A program made the translations under genes and the position numbers. A stretch of DNA of 35,360 nt from Paracoccaceae bacterium (GTDB lineage: Bacteria > Pseudomonadota > Alphaproteobacteria > Rhodobacterales > Rhodobacteraceae), in assembly GCA_020846995.1 (NCBI GenBank), contig JADLCV010000026.1, forward strand, positions 1 through 35,360. Direction: 5' to 3'. Below are positions 5,889-14,947 of the stretch, piece by piece (within the stretch, counting starts at the first letter, position 1; every line of letters starts with the position of its first letter). Below the pieces are notes generated by a model that had not been told where the DNA came from, made no database searches, and worked only from the letters and a program-made list of their open reading frames with translations.

Positions 5889-7478
5889 ATGGAAGCCGGC
5901 AGGGCGACGTCCGGCCCCGGGGGGCGGCCCGACACGGCCGCCCCCGCGATCGAACTCCGCGGCATCTCCAAGGCCTTCGGGCCGGTGCAGGCGAACCGGG
6001 CGATCTCGGTCCGGGTCGCCCGCGGCACGATCCACGGCATCGTCGGCGAGAACGGCGCCGGCAAGTCGACGCTGATGTCGATCCTCTACGGCTTCTACCG
6101 CGCCGACGAGGGCGAGATCCTGATCAACGGTGCCCGCGTCGCCATCCCCGACAGCGAGGCCGCGATCCGCGCCGGCATCGGCATGGTCTTCCAGCACTTC
6201 AAGCTGGTCGAGAACTTCACCGTGCTCGAGAACATCATCCTCGGCGCCGAGGAGGGGCGGCTCCTGGCCCCCTCGCTCGCGCGCGCCCGCGAGGAACTGG
6301 CGCGGCTCGCGCGCGACTACGAGCTCCAGGTCGAGCCCGACGCGGTCATCGAGGAGCTCTCGGTCGGCCACCAGCAGCGGGTCGAGATCCTCAAGGCGCT
6401 CTACCGCAAGGCCGACATCCTGATCCTCGACGAGCCGACCGGGGTCCTGACCCCGGCCGAGGCCGACCATCTCTTCCGCATCCTCGCGAACCTCCGCGCC
6501 GAGGGCAAGACGATCGTCCTCATCACCCACAAGCTGCGCGAGATCATGGCCGCGACCGACAGCGTCAGCGTCATGCGGCGGGGCGAGATGGTGGCGACGC
6601 TCAGGACCGCCGACACGAGCCCCGAGGAACTCGCCGAGCTCATGGTCGGCCGCAAGGTCCTGCTCGAGGTCGAGAAGGCCCCGGCCACCCCGGGCCGGCC
6701 GGTGCTCGAGATCGACGACCTCCGCGTCACCGACCGCAAGGGGGTCGAGCGGCTCAAGGGCATCTCGCTCGCCGTCCGCGCGGGCGAGATCCTCGGCATC
6801 GCCGGCGTCGCCGGCAACGGCCAGTCGGAGCTTCTCGAGGTGCTCGGCGGCTATGCCCGGGGGCGCGGGCGGGTGCGCATGAACGGGGCCGAGATCGACC
6901 TTTCCGGCCGCCACGCCGACGGCCAGACGCGCCGGGCCGCGGGCATCGCCCATGTCCCCGAGGACCGCCAGCGCCTCGGCCTCATCATGGACTTCGCGGC
7001 CTGGGAGAACATCGCCTTCGGCTACCACCACGATTCCCTCTACCAGCGCGGGGCCCTCCTCATGGACAACCGCCGCATCCGCGAGGACGCCCGCGGCAAG
7101 CTCGGCCGCTTCGACGTCCGCCCGCCCGACCCCTGGCTCGCCGCCAAGCGCTTCTCGGGCGGCAACCAGCAGAAGCTCGTCCTCGCCCGCGAGATCGAGC
7201 GCAGCCCCGACCTCCTCCTCGTCGGCCAGCCGACGCGAGGGGTCGACATCGGCGCCATCGAGTTCATCCACCGCCGCCTGATCGCGCTTCGCGACGCCGG
7301 CAAAGCGATCCTGCTCGTCTCGGTCGAACTCGACGAGATCCTCTCGCTCGCCGACCGCATCGCGGTCATGTTCGACGGCCGCATCATGGGCGAGCGCCTG
7401 CCCGAGGCGACCGACGAGCGCGAGCTCGGGCTGATGATGGCCGGCGTCGTGCCGGGGGCCGAAAGGGAGGCCGGCTGA
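5889..7478 (+). CDS. BMP-type importer ATP-binding protein (two fused ATPase domains)
   Basis: A 529-residue protein with two ABC ATPase domains, as in RbsA/NupO-type sugar and nucleoside importers. Domain 1 has Walker A GENGAGKST (residues 53-61), signature LSVGHQQRVEI and Walker B ILILDEPTGVLTP. Domain 2 has a degenerate Walker A (GVAGNGQSE), a good signature FSGGNQQKLVLARE and a Walker B ending in GQPTRGVDIGA, where glutamine replaces the catalytic glutamate. That asymmetry is normal for this family and means only one ATP site is fully active. The gene begins five bases after the binding-protein stop, and its TGA overlaps the next ATG by one base, so the operon is translationally coupled. 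Confidence 0.92.
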   Translation: MEAGRATSGPGGRPDTAAPAIELRGISKAFGPVQANRAISVRVARGTIHGIVGENGAGKSTLMSILYGFYRADEGEILINGARVAIPDSEAAIRAGIGMVFQHFKLVENFTVLENIILGAEEGRLLAPSLARAREELARLARDYELQVEPDAVIEELSVGHQQRVEILKALYRKADILILDEPTGVLTPAEADHLFRILANLRAEGKTIVLITHKLREIMAATDSVSVMRRGEMVATLRTADTSPEELAELMVGRKVLLEVEKAPATPGRPVLEIDDLRVTDRKGVERLKGISLAVRAGEILGIAGVAGNGQSELLEVLGGYARGRGRVRMNGAEIDLSGRHADGQTRRAAGIAHVPEDRQRLGLIMDFAAWENIAFGYHHDSLYQRGALLMDNRRIREDARGKLGRFDVRPPDPWLAAKRFSGGNQQKLVLAREIERSPDLLLVGQPTRGVDIGAIEFIHRRLIALRDAGKAILLVSVELDEILSLADRIAVMFDGRIMGERLPEATDERELGLMMAGVVPGAEREAG

Positions 7479-8569
7479 TGGAGGCGCTGCCGAAATGGGC
7501 CGACGCGGTCCTCGTGCCCCTGATCTCGATCGTCATCGCCTTCGCCATCTCGGCCCTCGTCATCCTCGCGATCGGCGAGAACCCGCTCGAGGCCATGCGG
7601 CTGATGGTCGAGGGGGCGATCGCCTCGACCTACGGCTGGGGCTACACGCTCTTCTACGCCACCAACTTTATCTTCACCGGGCTCGCCGTGGCGGTGGCCT
7701 TCCATGCCGGGCTCTTCAACATCGGCGGCGAGGGGCAGGCGACGCTCGGCGGCCTCGGCGTCGCCCTCGTGCTCCTCAACGTCGCCTGGCCGCACTGGAC
7801 GGTGGCGCTCGCCGCCGCGGTCCTCGGTGCCATGGCCTTCGGGGCGCTCTGGGCGCTGGTCCCCGCCTGGCTCCAGGCGAAGCGCGGCAGCCACATCGTC
7901 ATCACGACGATCATGTTCAACTTCATCGCCGCGGCGCTCCTCAACTACCTCCTCGTCAATGTCCTCAAGCCAGCGGGCCAGATGGATCCGGCGACCGCGC
8001 GCTTTGCCGCCGCGACCGTGGTGCCGAAACTCGCCCACATCCTCGGCGCCGTCGGCATTCCCTTCAACCCGCGCACGCCCGCCAACATCGCCCTCGTCCT
8101 CGCGCTCGTCGCTGCCTTCCTCGTCTGGATCCTGCTCTGGCACACCCGGCTCGGCTACCAGGTCCGCGCCTTCGGCAAGTCCGAGCCCGCCGCCCGCTAC
8201 GCCGGCATCTCGCCCGTGCGCATCACCCTCTGGGCGATGCTGATCTCGGGCGGGCTCGCCGGGCTCATGACCGTCAACACGGTCATGGGCGAGGCCCAGC
8301 GGCTGGTGATGAACGTCTCCGAGGGGGCGGGCTTCATCGGCATCGCGGTGGCGCTGATGGGCCGGTCGCACCCGGTGGGGGTGGTGCTGGCCGCGCTCCT
8401 CTTCGGCTTCCTCTACCAGGGCGGGGCCGAGCTCGAGTTCTGGACCTCGATCACGCGCGAGCTGATCGTCGTCATCCAGGCGCTCGTGATCCTCTTCACC
8501 GGCGCCCTCGACGAGATGGTGCGGGCGCCGCTCGCCCGCCTCTTCGTCGCCATCCGGGGCCGGCGCTGA
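7478..8569 (+). CDS. BMP-type importer permease 1
   Basis: A 363-residue multi-pass membrane protein of the BPD_transp_2 (LivHM/RbsC) family, longer than its partner, as usual for the first permease of BMP importers. The family-typical 'F-N-I-G-G-E-G-Q' after the second hydrophobic block and 'A-F-G-K-S-E-P-A-A-R-Y-A-G-I' in the cytoplasmic loop that meets the ATPase are clear. About nine to ten hydrophobic segments are visible. It begins with an ATG inside the ATPase stop (TGATG) and ends the same way into the next gene. Confidence 0.9.
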   Translation: MEALPKWADAVLVPLISIVIAFAISALVILAIGENPLEAMRLMVEGAIASTYGWGYTLFYATNFIFTGLAVAVAFHAGLFNIGGEGQATLGGLGVALVLLNVAWPHWTVALAAAVLGAMAFGALWALVPAWLQAKRGSHIVITTIMFNFIAAALLNYLLVNVLKPAGQMDPATARFAAATVVPKLAHILGAVGIPFNPRTPANIALVLALVAAFLVWILLWHTRLGYQVRAFGKSEPAARYAGISPVRITLWAMLISGGLAGLMTVNTVMGEAQRLVMNVSEGAGFIGIAVALMGRSHPVGVVLAALLFGFLYQGGAELEFWTSITRELIVVIQALVILFTGALDEMVRAPLARLFVAIRGRR

Positions 8570-9534
8570 TGGACTACGCCGCCATCCTGTCGATCCTCGA
8601 GGGCGCGATCCGGCTTGCCACGCCCCTCCTCTTCGCCTGCCTCGCGGGGCTCTTCTCCGAGCGGGCGGGGGTCTTCGACATCGGCCTCGAGGGCAAGATG
8701 CTGGCTGCGGCCTTCGCCTCGGCGACGCTCGCGGCGGTCAGCGGCTCGGCCTGGGTCGGGCTCGCGGCCGGGGTCGGGGCCTCCCTCGTGCTCGCGGCCG
8801 TGCACGGGGTCGCCTCGATCACCTTCCGCGGCAACCAGCTGATCGCCGGCGTGGCCATCAACTTCCTCGCCGCCGGGCTGACCGTCCTTGTCGCCCAGGA
8901 CGTCTTCGCCCTCGGCGGGCGCACCCCGGCCCTGACCGGGGCGGCGCGCTTCCAGTCGATCGCCCTTCCCTTCGCCGAGACGGCGGCGACAATCCCCGTC
9001 GTCGGGCCCTTCTACGCGCGGGTGATCTCGGGCCACGCGCTCCTCGTCTATGTCGCGGCCCTCGCCGTGCCGGCGACCTGGTGGATCCTCTTTCGCACCC
9101 GCTTCGGGCTCCGGCTGCGGGCGGTGGGCGAGAACCCGGCCGCCGTCGACACCGCCGGCGTCTCGGTGACCGGCCTGCGCTTTGCGGCGGTGATGATCTG
9201 CGGCTTTCTCTGCGGGCTCGCCGGGGTCTACCTCGCGACCGCCCTCGGCGCGGGCTTCGTCAAGGACATGTCGGGCGGGCGCGGCTTCATCGCCCTGGCG
9301 GCGCTGATCTTCGCCAAGTGGCGGCCGTGGCCGGCGATGGGGGCGACGATGCTGTTCGGCTTCCTCCAGGCGGTGGCGACGCGCTATCCCCGGCTCGACC
9401 TCGGCGTCGTCGTCGTGCCCTCGCAGTTCATCGACGCCCTGCCCTACATCCTGACCGTCGTCATCCTCGCGGGCTTCGTCGGCAAGGCGATTCCGCCCCG
9501 GGCGGGCGGCATCCCCTATGTGAAGGAACGCTGA
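8569..9534 (+). CDS. BMP-type importer permease 2
   Basis: A 321-residue membrane protein that pairs with permease 1. The motif 'F-S-E-R-A-G-V-F-D-I-G-L-E-G' is the hallmark of the second permease in nucleoside-type BMP importers. 'A-V-G-E-N-P-A-A-V-D-T-A-G-V' is the coupling loop for the ATPase. The ATG lies within the stop of permease 1 (TGATG), completing a four-gene operon of SBP, ATPase and two permeases. No metabolic gene follows on this strand; the next gene is convergent, a molybdenum hydroxylase subunit. Confidence 0.9.
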   Translation: MDYAAILSILEGAIRLATPLLFACLAGLFSERAGVFDIGLEGKMLAAAFASATLAAVSGSAWVGLAAGVGASLVLAAVHGVASITFRGNQLIAGVAINFLAAGLTVLVAQDVFALGGRTPALTGAARFQSIALPFAETAATIPVVGPFYARVISGHALLVYVAALAVPATWWILFRTRFGLRLRAVGENPAAVDTAGVSVTGLRFAAVMICGFLCGLAGVYLATALGAGFVKDMSGGRGFIALAALIFAKWRPWPAMGATMLFGFLQAVATRYPRLDLGVVVVPSQFIDALPYILTVVILAGFVGKAIPPRAGGIPYVKER

Positions 9535-9634
9535 GGCCCCCGCCCCGGCCGGGTTCCGCGCGGCGGCGGCGGCCGGCGCCGCGACCGGGGAGGGTGGGAG
9601 AGGGAGAGCGGGGCCGGGCCCCCCCCGCCGCCAC
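9535..9634. other. Convergent intergenic region with a GC hairpin
   Basis: One hundred bases separate two genes that converge. GGGGC (9610-9614), loop CGG and GCCCC (9618-9622) form a perfect small hairpin near the - strand gene. Without T-runs on either strand it is only a weak candidate for a two-way terminator. I see no coding potential here. Confidence 0.3.
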
Positions 9635-12022
9635 TCAGGCCGCCCCTGCGCGCGCCGCCCGCGCCGCCGCGATCAGTCCGACGATCGTCGAGGGCCGGAG
9701 CGGCACCCGCGTGATCGACACCCCGAGGCCCGCGAGCGCATCGCCGACGGCGTTGGCGATCGCCGGCACCGCCCCCGTGAGCCCGCCCTCGGCCGCCCCC
9801 TTGATGCCCGCCACGGTGTCGATGCTCGGCGTCTCGATGTGGCCGAGCGCGAGGTCGGGGGCGTCCATCGCCGTCGGGATGAGGTAGTCGAGGAGGCTCG
9901 CGTTCAGGTGCTGGCCCCCGCCGTCGTAGACGATCTCCTCCATCAGCGCCTCGCCGATGCCCTGGACGGTCGCCCCGTGGACCTGGCCGGCGACGATCTT
10001 CGGGTTGATGACGCGCCCGCAGTCGTGGACGACCGCGTAGCGCAGGATCTCCACCCGCCCGTCGTCGGGATCGACCGCGACCTCGACGACATGGGTGCCG
10101 TTGGCCATCGTCACCATTGGCGGGTCGTAGTAGTCGGTCGCCTCGAGCCCGTGCTCCTCGCCCTGGGGCAGGGGAAGGTTGTTCATCGAATAGGCGGTCT
10201 CGGCCACCTCGCGCAGGGTCAGCCCGCGGCCGGGATCGTCGCGGTCGAAGACGCGGCCGCCGCCAAGGGCGAGCCGCGAGGGCTCGCAGCCGAGCATGTA
10301 GCCGGCGATGCGGCGGATCTTCTCGCCCACCTTGGCGCTGCCGCGGATGACGCTGCCCCCGCCCACGACCGAGCCCCGGCTGGCGAAGGTGCCGGTGCCG
10401 TAGGGGGTCTTGGCGGTGTCGCCCTCGATCACCGTCACGTCCTCCCACGCCACCCCGAGGCGGTCGGCGGCGATCTGGGCGAAGGTCGTGAAGTGGCCCT
10501 GCCCGGCGTCGGCCTGGCTGACGTAGACGGCCACCCGCCCGTCGGGCTCGACGACCACGCGCGAGCTGTCGAAGCCCGGCATGCGGGCAAAGCCCCGCAC
10601 CCGCCAGCCCGGCGCGCCGGTCCCCGACACCTCGGTGTAGTTGCAGATGCCGATGCCGCGATAGCGCCCGTCGACCAGCCGGTCGGCCGGCTGGGCGCGG
10701 CGGAAGGCGTCGTAGCCGATCATCTCGAGCCCGCGCTCGAGCGAGGGAAGGTAGCTCCCGGTGTCGTAGCGCACGCCGACGACGTTGACGTAGGGGAAAT
10801 CCTCCGGGCGGACGACGTTGCGCCGCCGGACCTCGGCGGGGTCGAGGCCGAGGCGGCGGCCGATGCGGTCCATCATCCCCTCGATGGCGAGGAAGGCCGA
10901 GGGCTGGCCGGTGCCGCGATAGGCCCCGGTCGGAGCGGTGTGGGTCAGGACCGAAGCGGCCTCGTAGCGGTAGGCGCGGATGCGGTAGGGCCCCGGCATC
11001 ATCCGCACCGCCGCCGTCGCCTCGAGCGTGGGCGAGAAGGGGTGGTTGGGATAGGCCCCGCAGTTGGTGCGGACGTCGAGATCGGCGGCCGCGATCACCC
11101 CGTCGCGGCCGACCGCCACCCGGAGCCGCAGGACGTGCTCGCGGGCATGGACGTTGGTCAGAAGATCCTCGCGGCGGTCCTGCACCCACTTGACGGCCCG
11201 CCCGTAGCGGCGGGCGAGCGCGACGACGAGGATCTCGTCGGGGTAGAGGTGGCACTTGGTGCCGAAGCCCCCGCCCACCGCCGGCGTCACCACGCGGAGG
11301 TTCGCCTCAGCCATCCCGAGGTGCTCGGCGATCGCCGTCCGCACGATGTGGGGGATCTGGGTCGAGGTCCAGAGCGTGATGCCGGTGGCGATGGGGTCGG
11401 GCCAGGCCATGCAGCCGCGCGGCTCGATCATCACCCCCGTCACCCGGCCGAGGCTGAACTCCTCTTCGAGGACGACCTCGCCCGCGGCGAAGCGGGCCTC
11501 GAAGCCCTCGGTCGCGAAGCGGGTGCGGAAGATCACGTTGTCGCCGAGGGCCTCGTGGACGACCGGCGCCCCGGGCGCGAGCCCGTCGGCGATCGTCGCC
11601 ACGGCCGGCAGCGGCTCGTATTCGACGCCCACGAGGTCGAGGGCGTCCTGCGCCGCATAGGGGCTCTCGGCGAGGATCACGGCCACGTATTCGCCGACGT
11701 GGCGCACCCGCCCGCGCGCCACGACCGGGCGCGCCACCCCGCGGTAGCCGGCAAGCTCGATCACCGGCGCATAGGGCGGGACGTCGGCGGCGAGATCCTC
11801 GCCCGTGAGGACGTCGATCACTCCCGGCAGCGCGCGGGCGGCCGCGGTGTCGATCGCGAGGATCTCGGCCGAGGCGTGGGGGCTGAGGACGAAGGCGAGG
11901 TGGATGAGGCCCCTCGGCTCGGGCAGGTCGTCGAGGAACTGGGCCTTGCCGCGCAGGAGGTAGCTGTCCTCGCGGCGCAGGATGGTCTTGCCGATCAGGG
12001 TGAAGTCCTCGATCTCCCTCAT
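9635..12022 (-). CDS. Xanthine dehydrogenase/CO dehydrogenase family molybdenum-binding large subunit
   Basis: A 795-residue catalytic subunit of a molybdenum hydroxylase. Cofactor motifs are present: GGGFGTK (residues 250-256), 'Q-A-D-A-G-Q-G-H-F-T-T' for the pterin, and 'K-G-A-A-E-G-G' near the C-terminus with the glutamate expected to act as base at the molybdenum. The active-site loop reads AYRGTGQ (367-373). True aerobic CO dehydrogenase has AYRCSFR with a copper-binding cysteine, so this is not a CO dehydrogenase. It probably hydroxylates an aromatic N-heterocycle or oxidises an aldehyde, passing electrons to the 2Fe-2S and FAD subunits encoded just upstream. The ATG at 12022 overlaps the 2Fe-2S stop (ATGA); the longer open frame upstream is only an overlap. 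It is the last gene of the run. Confidence 0.9.
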   Translation of the reverse strand: MREIEDFTLIGKTILRREDSYLLRGKAQFLDDLPEPRGLIHLAFVLSPHASAEILAIDTAAARALPGVIDVLTGEDLAADVPPYAPVIELAGYRGVARPVVARGRVRHVGEYVAVILAESPYAAQDALDLVGVEYEPLPAVATIADGLAPGAPVVHEALGDNVIFRTRFATEGFEARFAAGEVVLEEEFSLGRVTGVMIEPRGCMAWPDPIATGITLWTSTQIPHIVRTAIAEHLGMAEANLRVVTPAVGGGFGTKCHLYPDEILVVALARRYGRAVKWVQDRREDLLTNVHAREHVLRLRVAVGRDGVIAAADLDVRTNCGAYPNHPFSPTLEATAAVRMMPGPYRIRAYRYEAASVLTHTAPTGAYRGTGQPSAFLAIEGMMDRIGRRLGLDPAEVRRRNVVRPEDFPYVNVVGVRYDTGSYLPSLERGLEMIGYDAFRRAQPADRLVDGRYRGIGICNYTEVSGTGAPGWRVRGFARMPGFDSSRVVVEPDGRVAVYVSQADAGQGHFTTFAQIAADRLGVAWEDVTVIEGDTAKTPYGTGTFASRGSVVGGGSVIRGSAKVGEKIRRIAGYMLGCEPSRLALGGGRVFDRDDPGRGLTLREVAETAYSMNNLPLPQGEEHGLEATDYYDPPMVTMANGTHVVEVAVDPDDGRVEILRYAVVHDCGRVINPKIVAGQVHGATVQGIGEALMEEIVYDGGGQHLNASLLDYLIPTAMDAPDLALGHIETPSIDTVAGIKGAAEGGLTGAVPAIANAVGDALAGLGVSITRVPLRPSTIVGLIAAARAARAGAA

Positions 12023-12513
12023 GCCCCGCCCTCCTGCGCGCGCAGCCGCCGCGCCGCGTCCTCGACCGCCTCGATGATGTTGAGATAGCCGGTGCAGCGG
12101 CACATGTTGTTGGTCAGGGCCTGGCGGATCTGGTCGCGGGTGGGGTCGGGGTTGGCGGCGAGGAACTCGATCGTCGTCATCAGGAAGCCCGGCGTGCAGT
12201 AGCCGCACTGGAGGGCATGGGCCTCGTGGAAGGCCTCCTGGACGGGATGGAGCGGACCCTCGCCGGCGATGCCCTCGACGGTCGTGATCGAGGCCCCGTC
12301 GAGGGCGGCGGCGAACTGGAGGCAGCTGCGCCCGGTCTTGCCGTCGATCAGGACCGTGCAGGCGCCGCAGACCCCGTGCTCGCAGCCGATGTGCGTCCCC
12401 GTCAGGCCAAGCTCGTGGCGCAGGAAATCGGCGAGAAGATAGCGCGGCTCGACCTCGCGGACATAGGCGCGGCCGTTGACCGTCAGCCGCACCGTGACCC
12501 TGGCCCTGCTCAT
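12019..12513 (-). CDS. Molybdenum hydroxylase 2Fe-2S subunit
   Basis: A 164-residue protein, the usual size for CoxS/XdhC-type small subunits. The plant-ferredoxin-type cluster is held by the cysteines of GCEHGVCGACTV and a further C in 'G-R-S-C-L-Q'. The second, all-helical cluster domain has QCGYCTPGF and MCRCTGY. Both 2Fe-2S clusters therefore look intact. It relays electrons from the molybdenum centre to the FAD subunit. The ATG has GGAGGGACAGG upstream. Its stop overlaps the start of the large subunit by four bases. Confidence 0.94.
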   Translation of the reverse strand: MSRARVTVRLTVNGRAYVREVEPRYLLADFLRHELGLTGTHIGCEHGVCGACTVLIDGKTGRSCLQFAAALDGASITTVEGIAGEGPLHPVQEAFHEAHALQCGYCTPGFLMTTIEFLAANPDPTRDQIRQALTNNMCRCTGYLNIIEAVEDAARRLRAQEGGA

Positions 12514-12541
12514 CGCCTGTCCCTCCCCCCTCCCCGGCCGC

Positions 12542-13411
12542 TCATCGGGGACCCGCCGCCGCCATCGCGCGGAGCGCGCGGCCCACCAGCACCCCGATCA
12601 GCCCGGCCCGGTACTCGGCACTCGCATGGACGTCGGCGGTCGGCTCGACGGCCGCCCGCGCCGCCTCGCCCGCGGCCGCGATCGCCGCCGCGGAGAGCCC
12701 CTCGTCCTCGATCAGCGCTTCGGCCGCCGCAAGCCTGACGGTCGTGTCGCCTGCCCCCATCGCCGCCAACCGCACTCCCGCGCAGCGCCCCGCGGCATCG
12801 ACCTCGAGGGTGGCGGCGACGCCGGCGACGGCAAAGCCGTGGCCGCGGTTCGCGACCTCGAGGAAGGCCGTGCGCGCCCCCGCGGCGGCGACCGGAAAGC
12901 GCACCTCGGCGAGCATCTCGTCGGGCTCGATGCAGTTCGTGAGCGCCGAGACGAAGAACGCCTCCGCCCCGACCTCGCGCCGGCCGCGGGCCGAGGCGAT
13001 GACGAAGCGCGCCTCGAGCGCCGCCGCCACGCTCGGCAGTTCGGCGAGCGGGTCGGCATGGGCGAGGCTGCCGCAGAGGGTGCCGAAGTTGCGGCTGGCC
13101 CGCACCCCGACATGGGGAAGGGCGGAGGCGAGCAGGGGCAGGGTCGCGGCAACCAGCCCGCTCGCCTCCGCCTCGCCCTGGCGGGCAAGGGCGCCGCAGG
13201 CGATCATCCCGCCCTCGCGCCGGATGTAGGCAAGCTCGCGGCAGCGGTTGATGTCGATGAGGACCGCGGGCGAGAGGATGCGCATGTTCATCAGCGGCAC
13301 GAGGCTCTGGCCCCCGGAGAGCACCCGCGCCTCGGCGCCGTGCACGGCAAGCAGCGAGAGCGCCTCCTCGAGGCTCGCGGGTCGATGATACGCAAATGCC
13401 GCCGGCTTCAC
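12542..13411 (-). CDS. Molybdenum hydroxylase FAD-binding subunit
   Basis: A 289-residue medium subunit of the CoxM type. Residues 31-48 hold the first FAD motif SGGQSLVPLMNMRILSP. The second motif, usually T-(I/V)-G-G-S-L-A-H-A-D-P, here reads TLCGSLAHADP (111-121), with cysteine C113 in place of the first glycine. The rest of the domain and the C-terminal CO-dehydrogenase-flavoprotein fold look complete. The start is a GTG with AGGGAGGGCAGG upstream. Gene order FAD, 2Fe-2S, molybdenum matches the coxMSL order, with 28 bases to the next gene. Confidence 0.9.
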   Translation of the reverse strand: MKPAAFAYHRPASLEEALSLLAVHGAEARVLSGGQSLVPLMNMRILSPAVLIDINRCRELAYIRREGGMIACGALARQGEAEASGLVAATLPLLASALPHVGVRASRNFGTLCGSLAHADPLAELPSVAAALEARFVIASARGRREVGAEAFFVSALTNCIEPDEMLAEVRFPVAAAGARTAFLEVANRGHGFAVAGVAATLEVDAAGRCAGVRLAAMGAGDTTVRLAAAEALIEDEGLSAAAIAAAGEAARAAVEPTADVHASAEYRAGLIGVLVGRALRAMAAAGPR

Positions 13412-13451
13412 CCTGCCCTCCCTTGCCGTCCCGCCGCCCCCCCCGGGGCCC

Positions 13452-14924
13452 TCACAGCCGGGTCGTGATGCACTTCACCCGGTAGTAACTCGCCAGTGCC
13501 GCGAGCCCCTTCTCGCGCCCGAAGCCGCTCATCTTGGTGCCCCCGAAGGGGGTCGAGATCCCGCCCGCGAAATACTGGTTGATGAACACCTGCCCGGCAT
13601 CGACATCGCGGGCGAAGGCCATCGCGCGCGCGATGTCGCGGGTGTAGATGCCGGCGCAGAGGCCGAAGGGGCTGTCGTTGGCGACGGCGATCGCCTCCTC
13701 GGGGGAATCGACGATCTGGACCGTCAGGACGGGGCCGAAGATCTCCTCCTGGACGACGCGGGCGCTGCGGGGGGCGTCGTCGATGATGGTCGGGGCGTAG
13801 AAATGCCCGCGCTCGAGCCCCGCGGGCGCGAGCCTGCGGCCGCCGACGAGGATCTCGAGGCTGTTGGCGCGGCGGGCGTCCTCGACGTAGTCGGCGACGA
13901 TCTGAACCTGCTCGGCCGAGACCATGGGCCCGATCGCGGCGTCGTCGAGGCCGTGGCCGGCCTCCATCGCCGCCACCCGCGGCACGAGGCGCTCCATCAT
14001 CGCGGCATGGACCTTGCGCTCGACCACGAGCCGCGAGCCGGCCGAGCAGACCTGGCCCGCGTTCATGTAGATCGCCTTGAGCGTGCCCTCGACGGCGGCC
14101 CCGAGATCGGCATCGGCGAGGACCGCGACGGGCGACTTGCCGCCCAGCTCGAGCGTCACCGAGGCGACGTGGTCGGCGGCGGTCCGCATGATCCCCTGCC
14201 CCGTCGCCACCGAGCCCGTGAAGGTGACATGGGCGACGTCGGGGTGGGCGACGAGTGCCGCCCCGGCCTCGCTGCCGCGGCCGGGGACGACGTTGTAGAC
14301 CCCGGCCGGAAGCCCCGCCTCGTCGAGGACGTCGGCAAGGAGAAGCGAGGTCAGCGTCGTCAGCGCCGCCGGCTTGACGACGGCGGTGCAGCCGGCCGCG
14401 AGGGCCGGGGCGACGCCGCGGGCGGTCGTCGTCAGGGGGAAGTTCCAGGGGATGACATGGGCCGTCACGCCGACCGGCTCGTGCAGGGTGAAGGACATGT
14501 AGTCGGGGCCGAGGGGAATGCTCGTGCCCTCGAGCTTGTCGGCGAAGCCCCCGTAGTATTCGAAGTAGCCGGCCGAGGTTTCGAGGTCGGCTTTCGCCTC
14601 GCGCAGGGGCTTGCCGCTGTCGAGGGTCTCGATGCGGGCGAGCCGGTCGGCCTCGCGCCGAAGGATGGCGGCGGCCCGCACGAGGACGCGGCCGCGGGCG
14701 GCGGGCGTCATCCGCCGCCAGTCGCCCTTCAGGGCCGCGCGCGAGTTCTCGACCGCGCGGCCGACGTCGTCGGCGGTGGCGGCCGGGAAGCTGCCGATGA
14801 CGCGGCCGGTCGCCGGGTCCTCGGTCGTCAGGCGGGCGCCGTTCGACGCCTCGAGCCGCTGGCCGCCGATGACCATCTTCAGGTTCAGGTCCTCGGCGAC
14901 GCTCCACTTGCCGGTCGCAACCAT
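13452..14924 (-). CDS. NAD(P)-dependent aldehyde dehydrogenase
   Basis: A 490-residue enzyme of the ALDH superfamily at full length. The catalytic residues are visible: N161 in IPWNFPL, E259 in VTLELGGKSP and the nucleophile C293 in NAGQVCSAGSR. The cofactor stretch 'F-T-G-S-V-A-T-G' is intact. It oxidises an aldehyde to the acid in the cytoplasm. The closest by feel are betaine-aldehyde, gamma-aminobutyraldehyde and succinate-semialdehyde type enzymes, but the substrate cannot be read from sequence. Directly upstream is a class III aminotransferase, so a semialdehyde from an omega-amino acid is an attractive substrate. The ATG has GGAGGAGGG upstream. Confidence 0.92.
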   Translation of the reverse strand: MVATGKWSVAEDLNLKMVIGGQRLEASNGARLTTEDPATGRVIGSFPAATADDVGRAVENSRAALKGDWRRMTPAARGRVLVRAAAILRREADRLARIETLDSGKPLREAKADLETSAGYFEYYGGFADKLEGTSIPLGPDYMSFTLHEPVGVTAHVIPWNFPLTTTARGVAPALAAGCTAVVKPAALTTLTSLLLADVLDEAGLPAGVYNVVPGRGSEAGAALVAHPDVAHVTFTGSVATGQGIMRTAADHVASVTLELGGKSPVAVLADADLGAAVEGTLKAIYMNAGQVCSAGSRLVVERKVHAAMMERLVPRVAAMEAGHGLDDAAIGPMVSAEQVQIVADYVEDARRANSLEILVGGRRLAPAGLERGHFYAPTIIDDAPRSARVVQEEIFGPVLTVQIVDSPEEAIAVANDSPFGLCAGIYTRDIARAMAFARDVDAGQVFINQYFAGGISTPFGGTKMSGFGREKGLAALASYYRVKCITTRL

Positions 14925-14947
14925 CGCGCCCTCCTCCGCCAGCTCGC

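Noticed and set aside
9839-12088. Open frame of 749 codons on the + strand
   Set aside because: It is antisense to the molybdenum subunit, which has all cofactor motifs; composition is that of a GC shadow.
9635-13411. Aerobic carbon monoxide dehydrogenase
   Set aside because: The active-site loop AYRGTGQ lacks the copper-binding cysteine of AYRCSFR.
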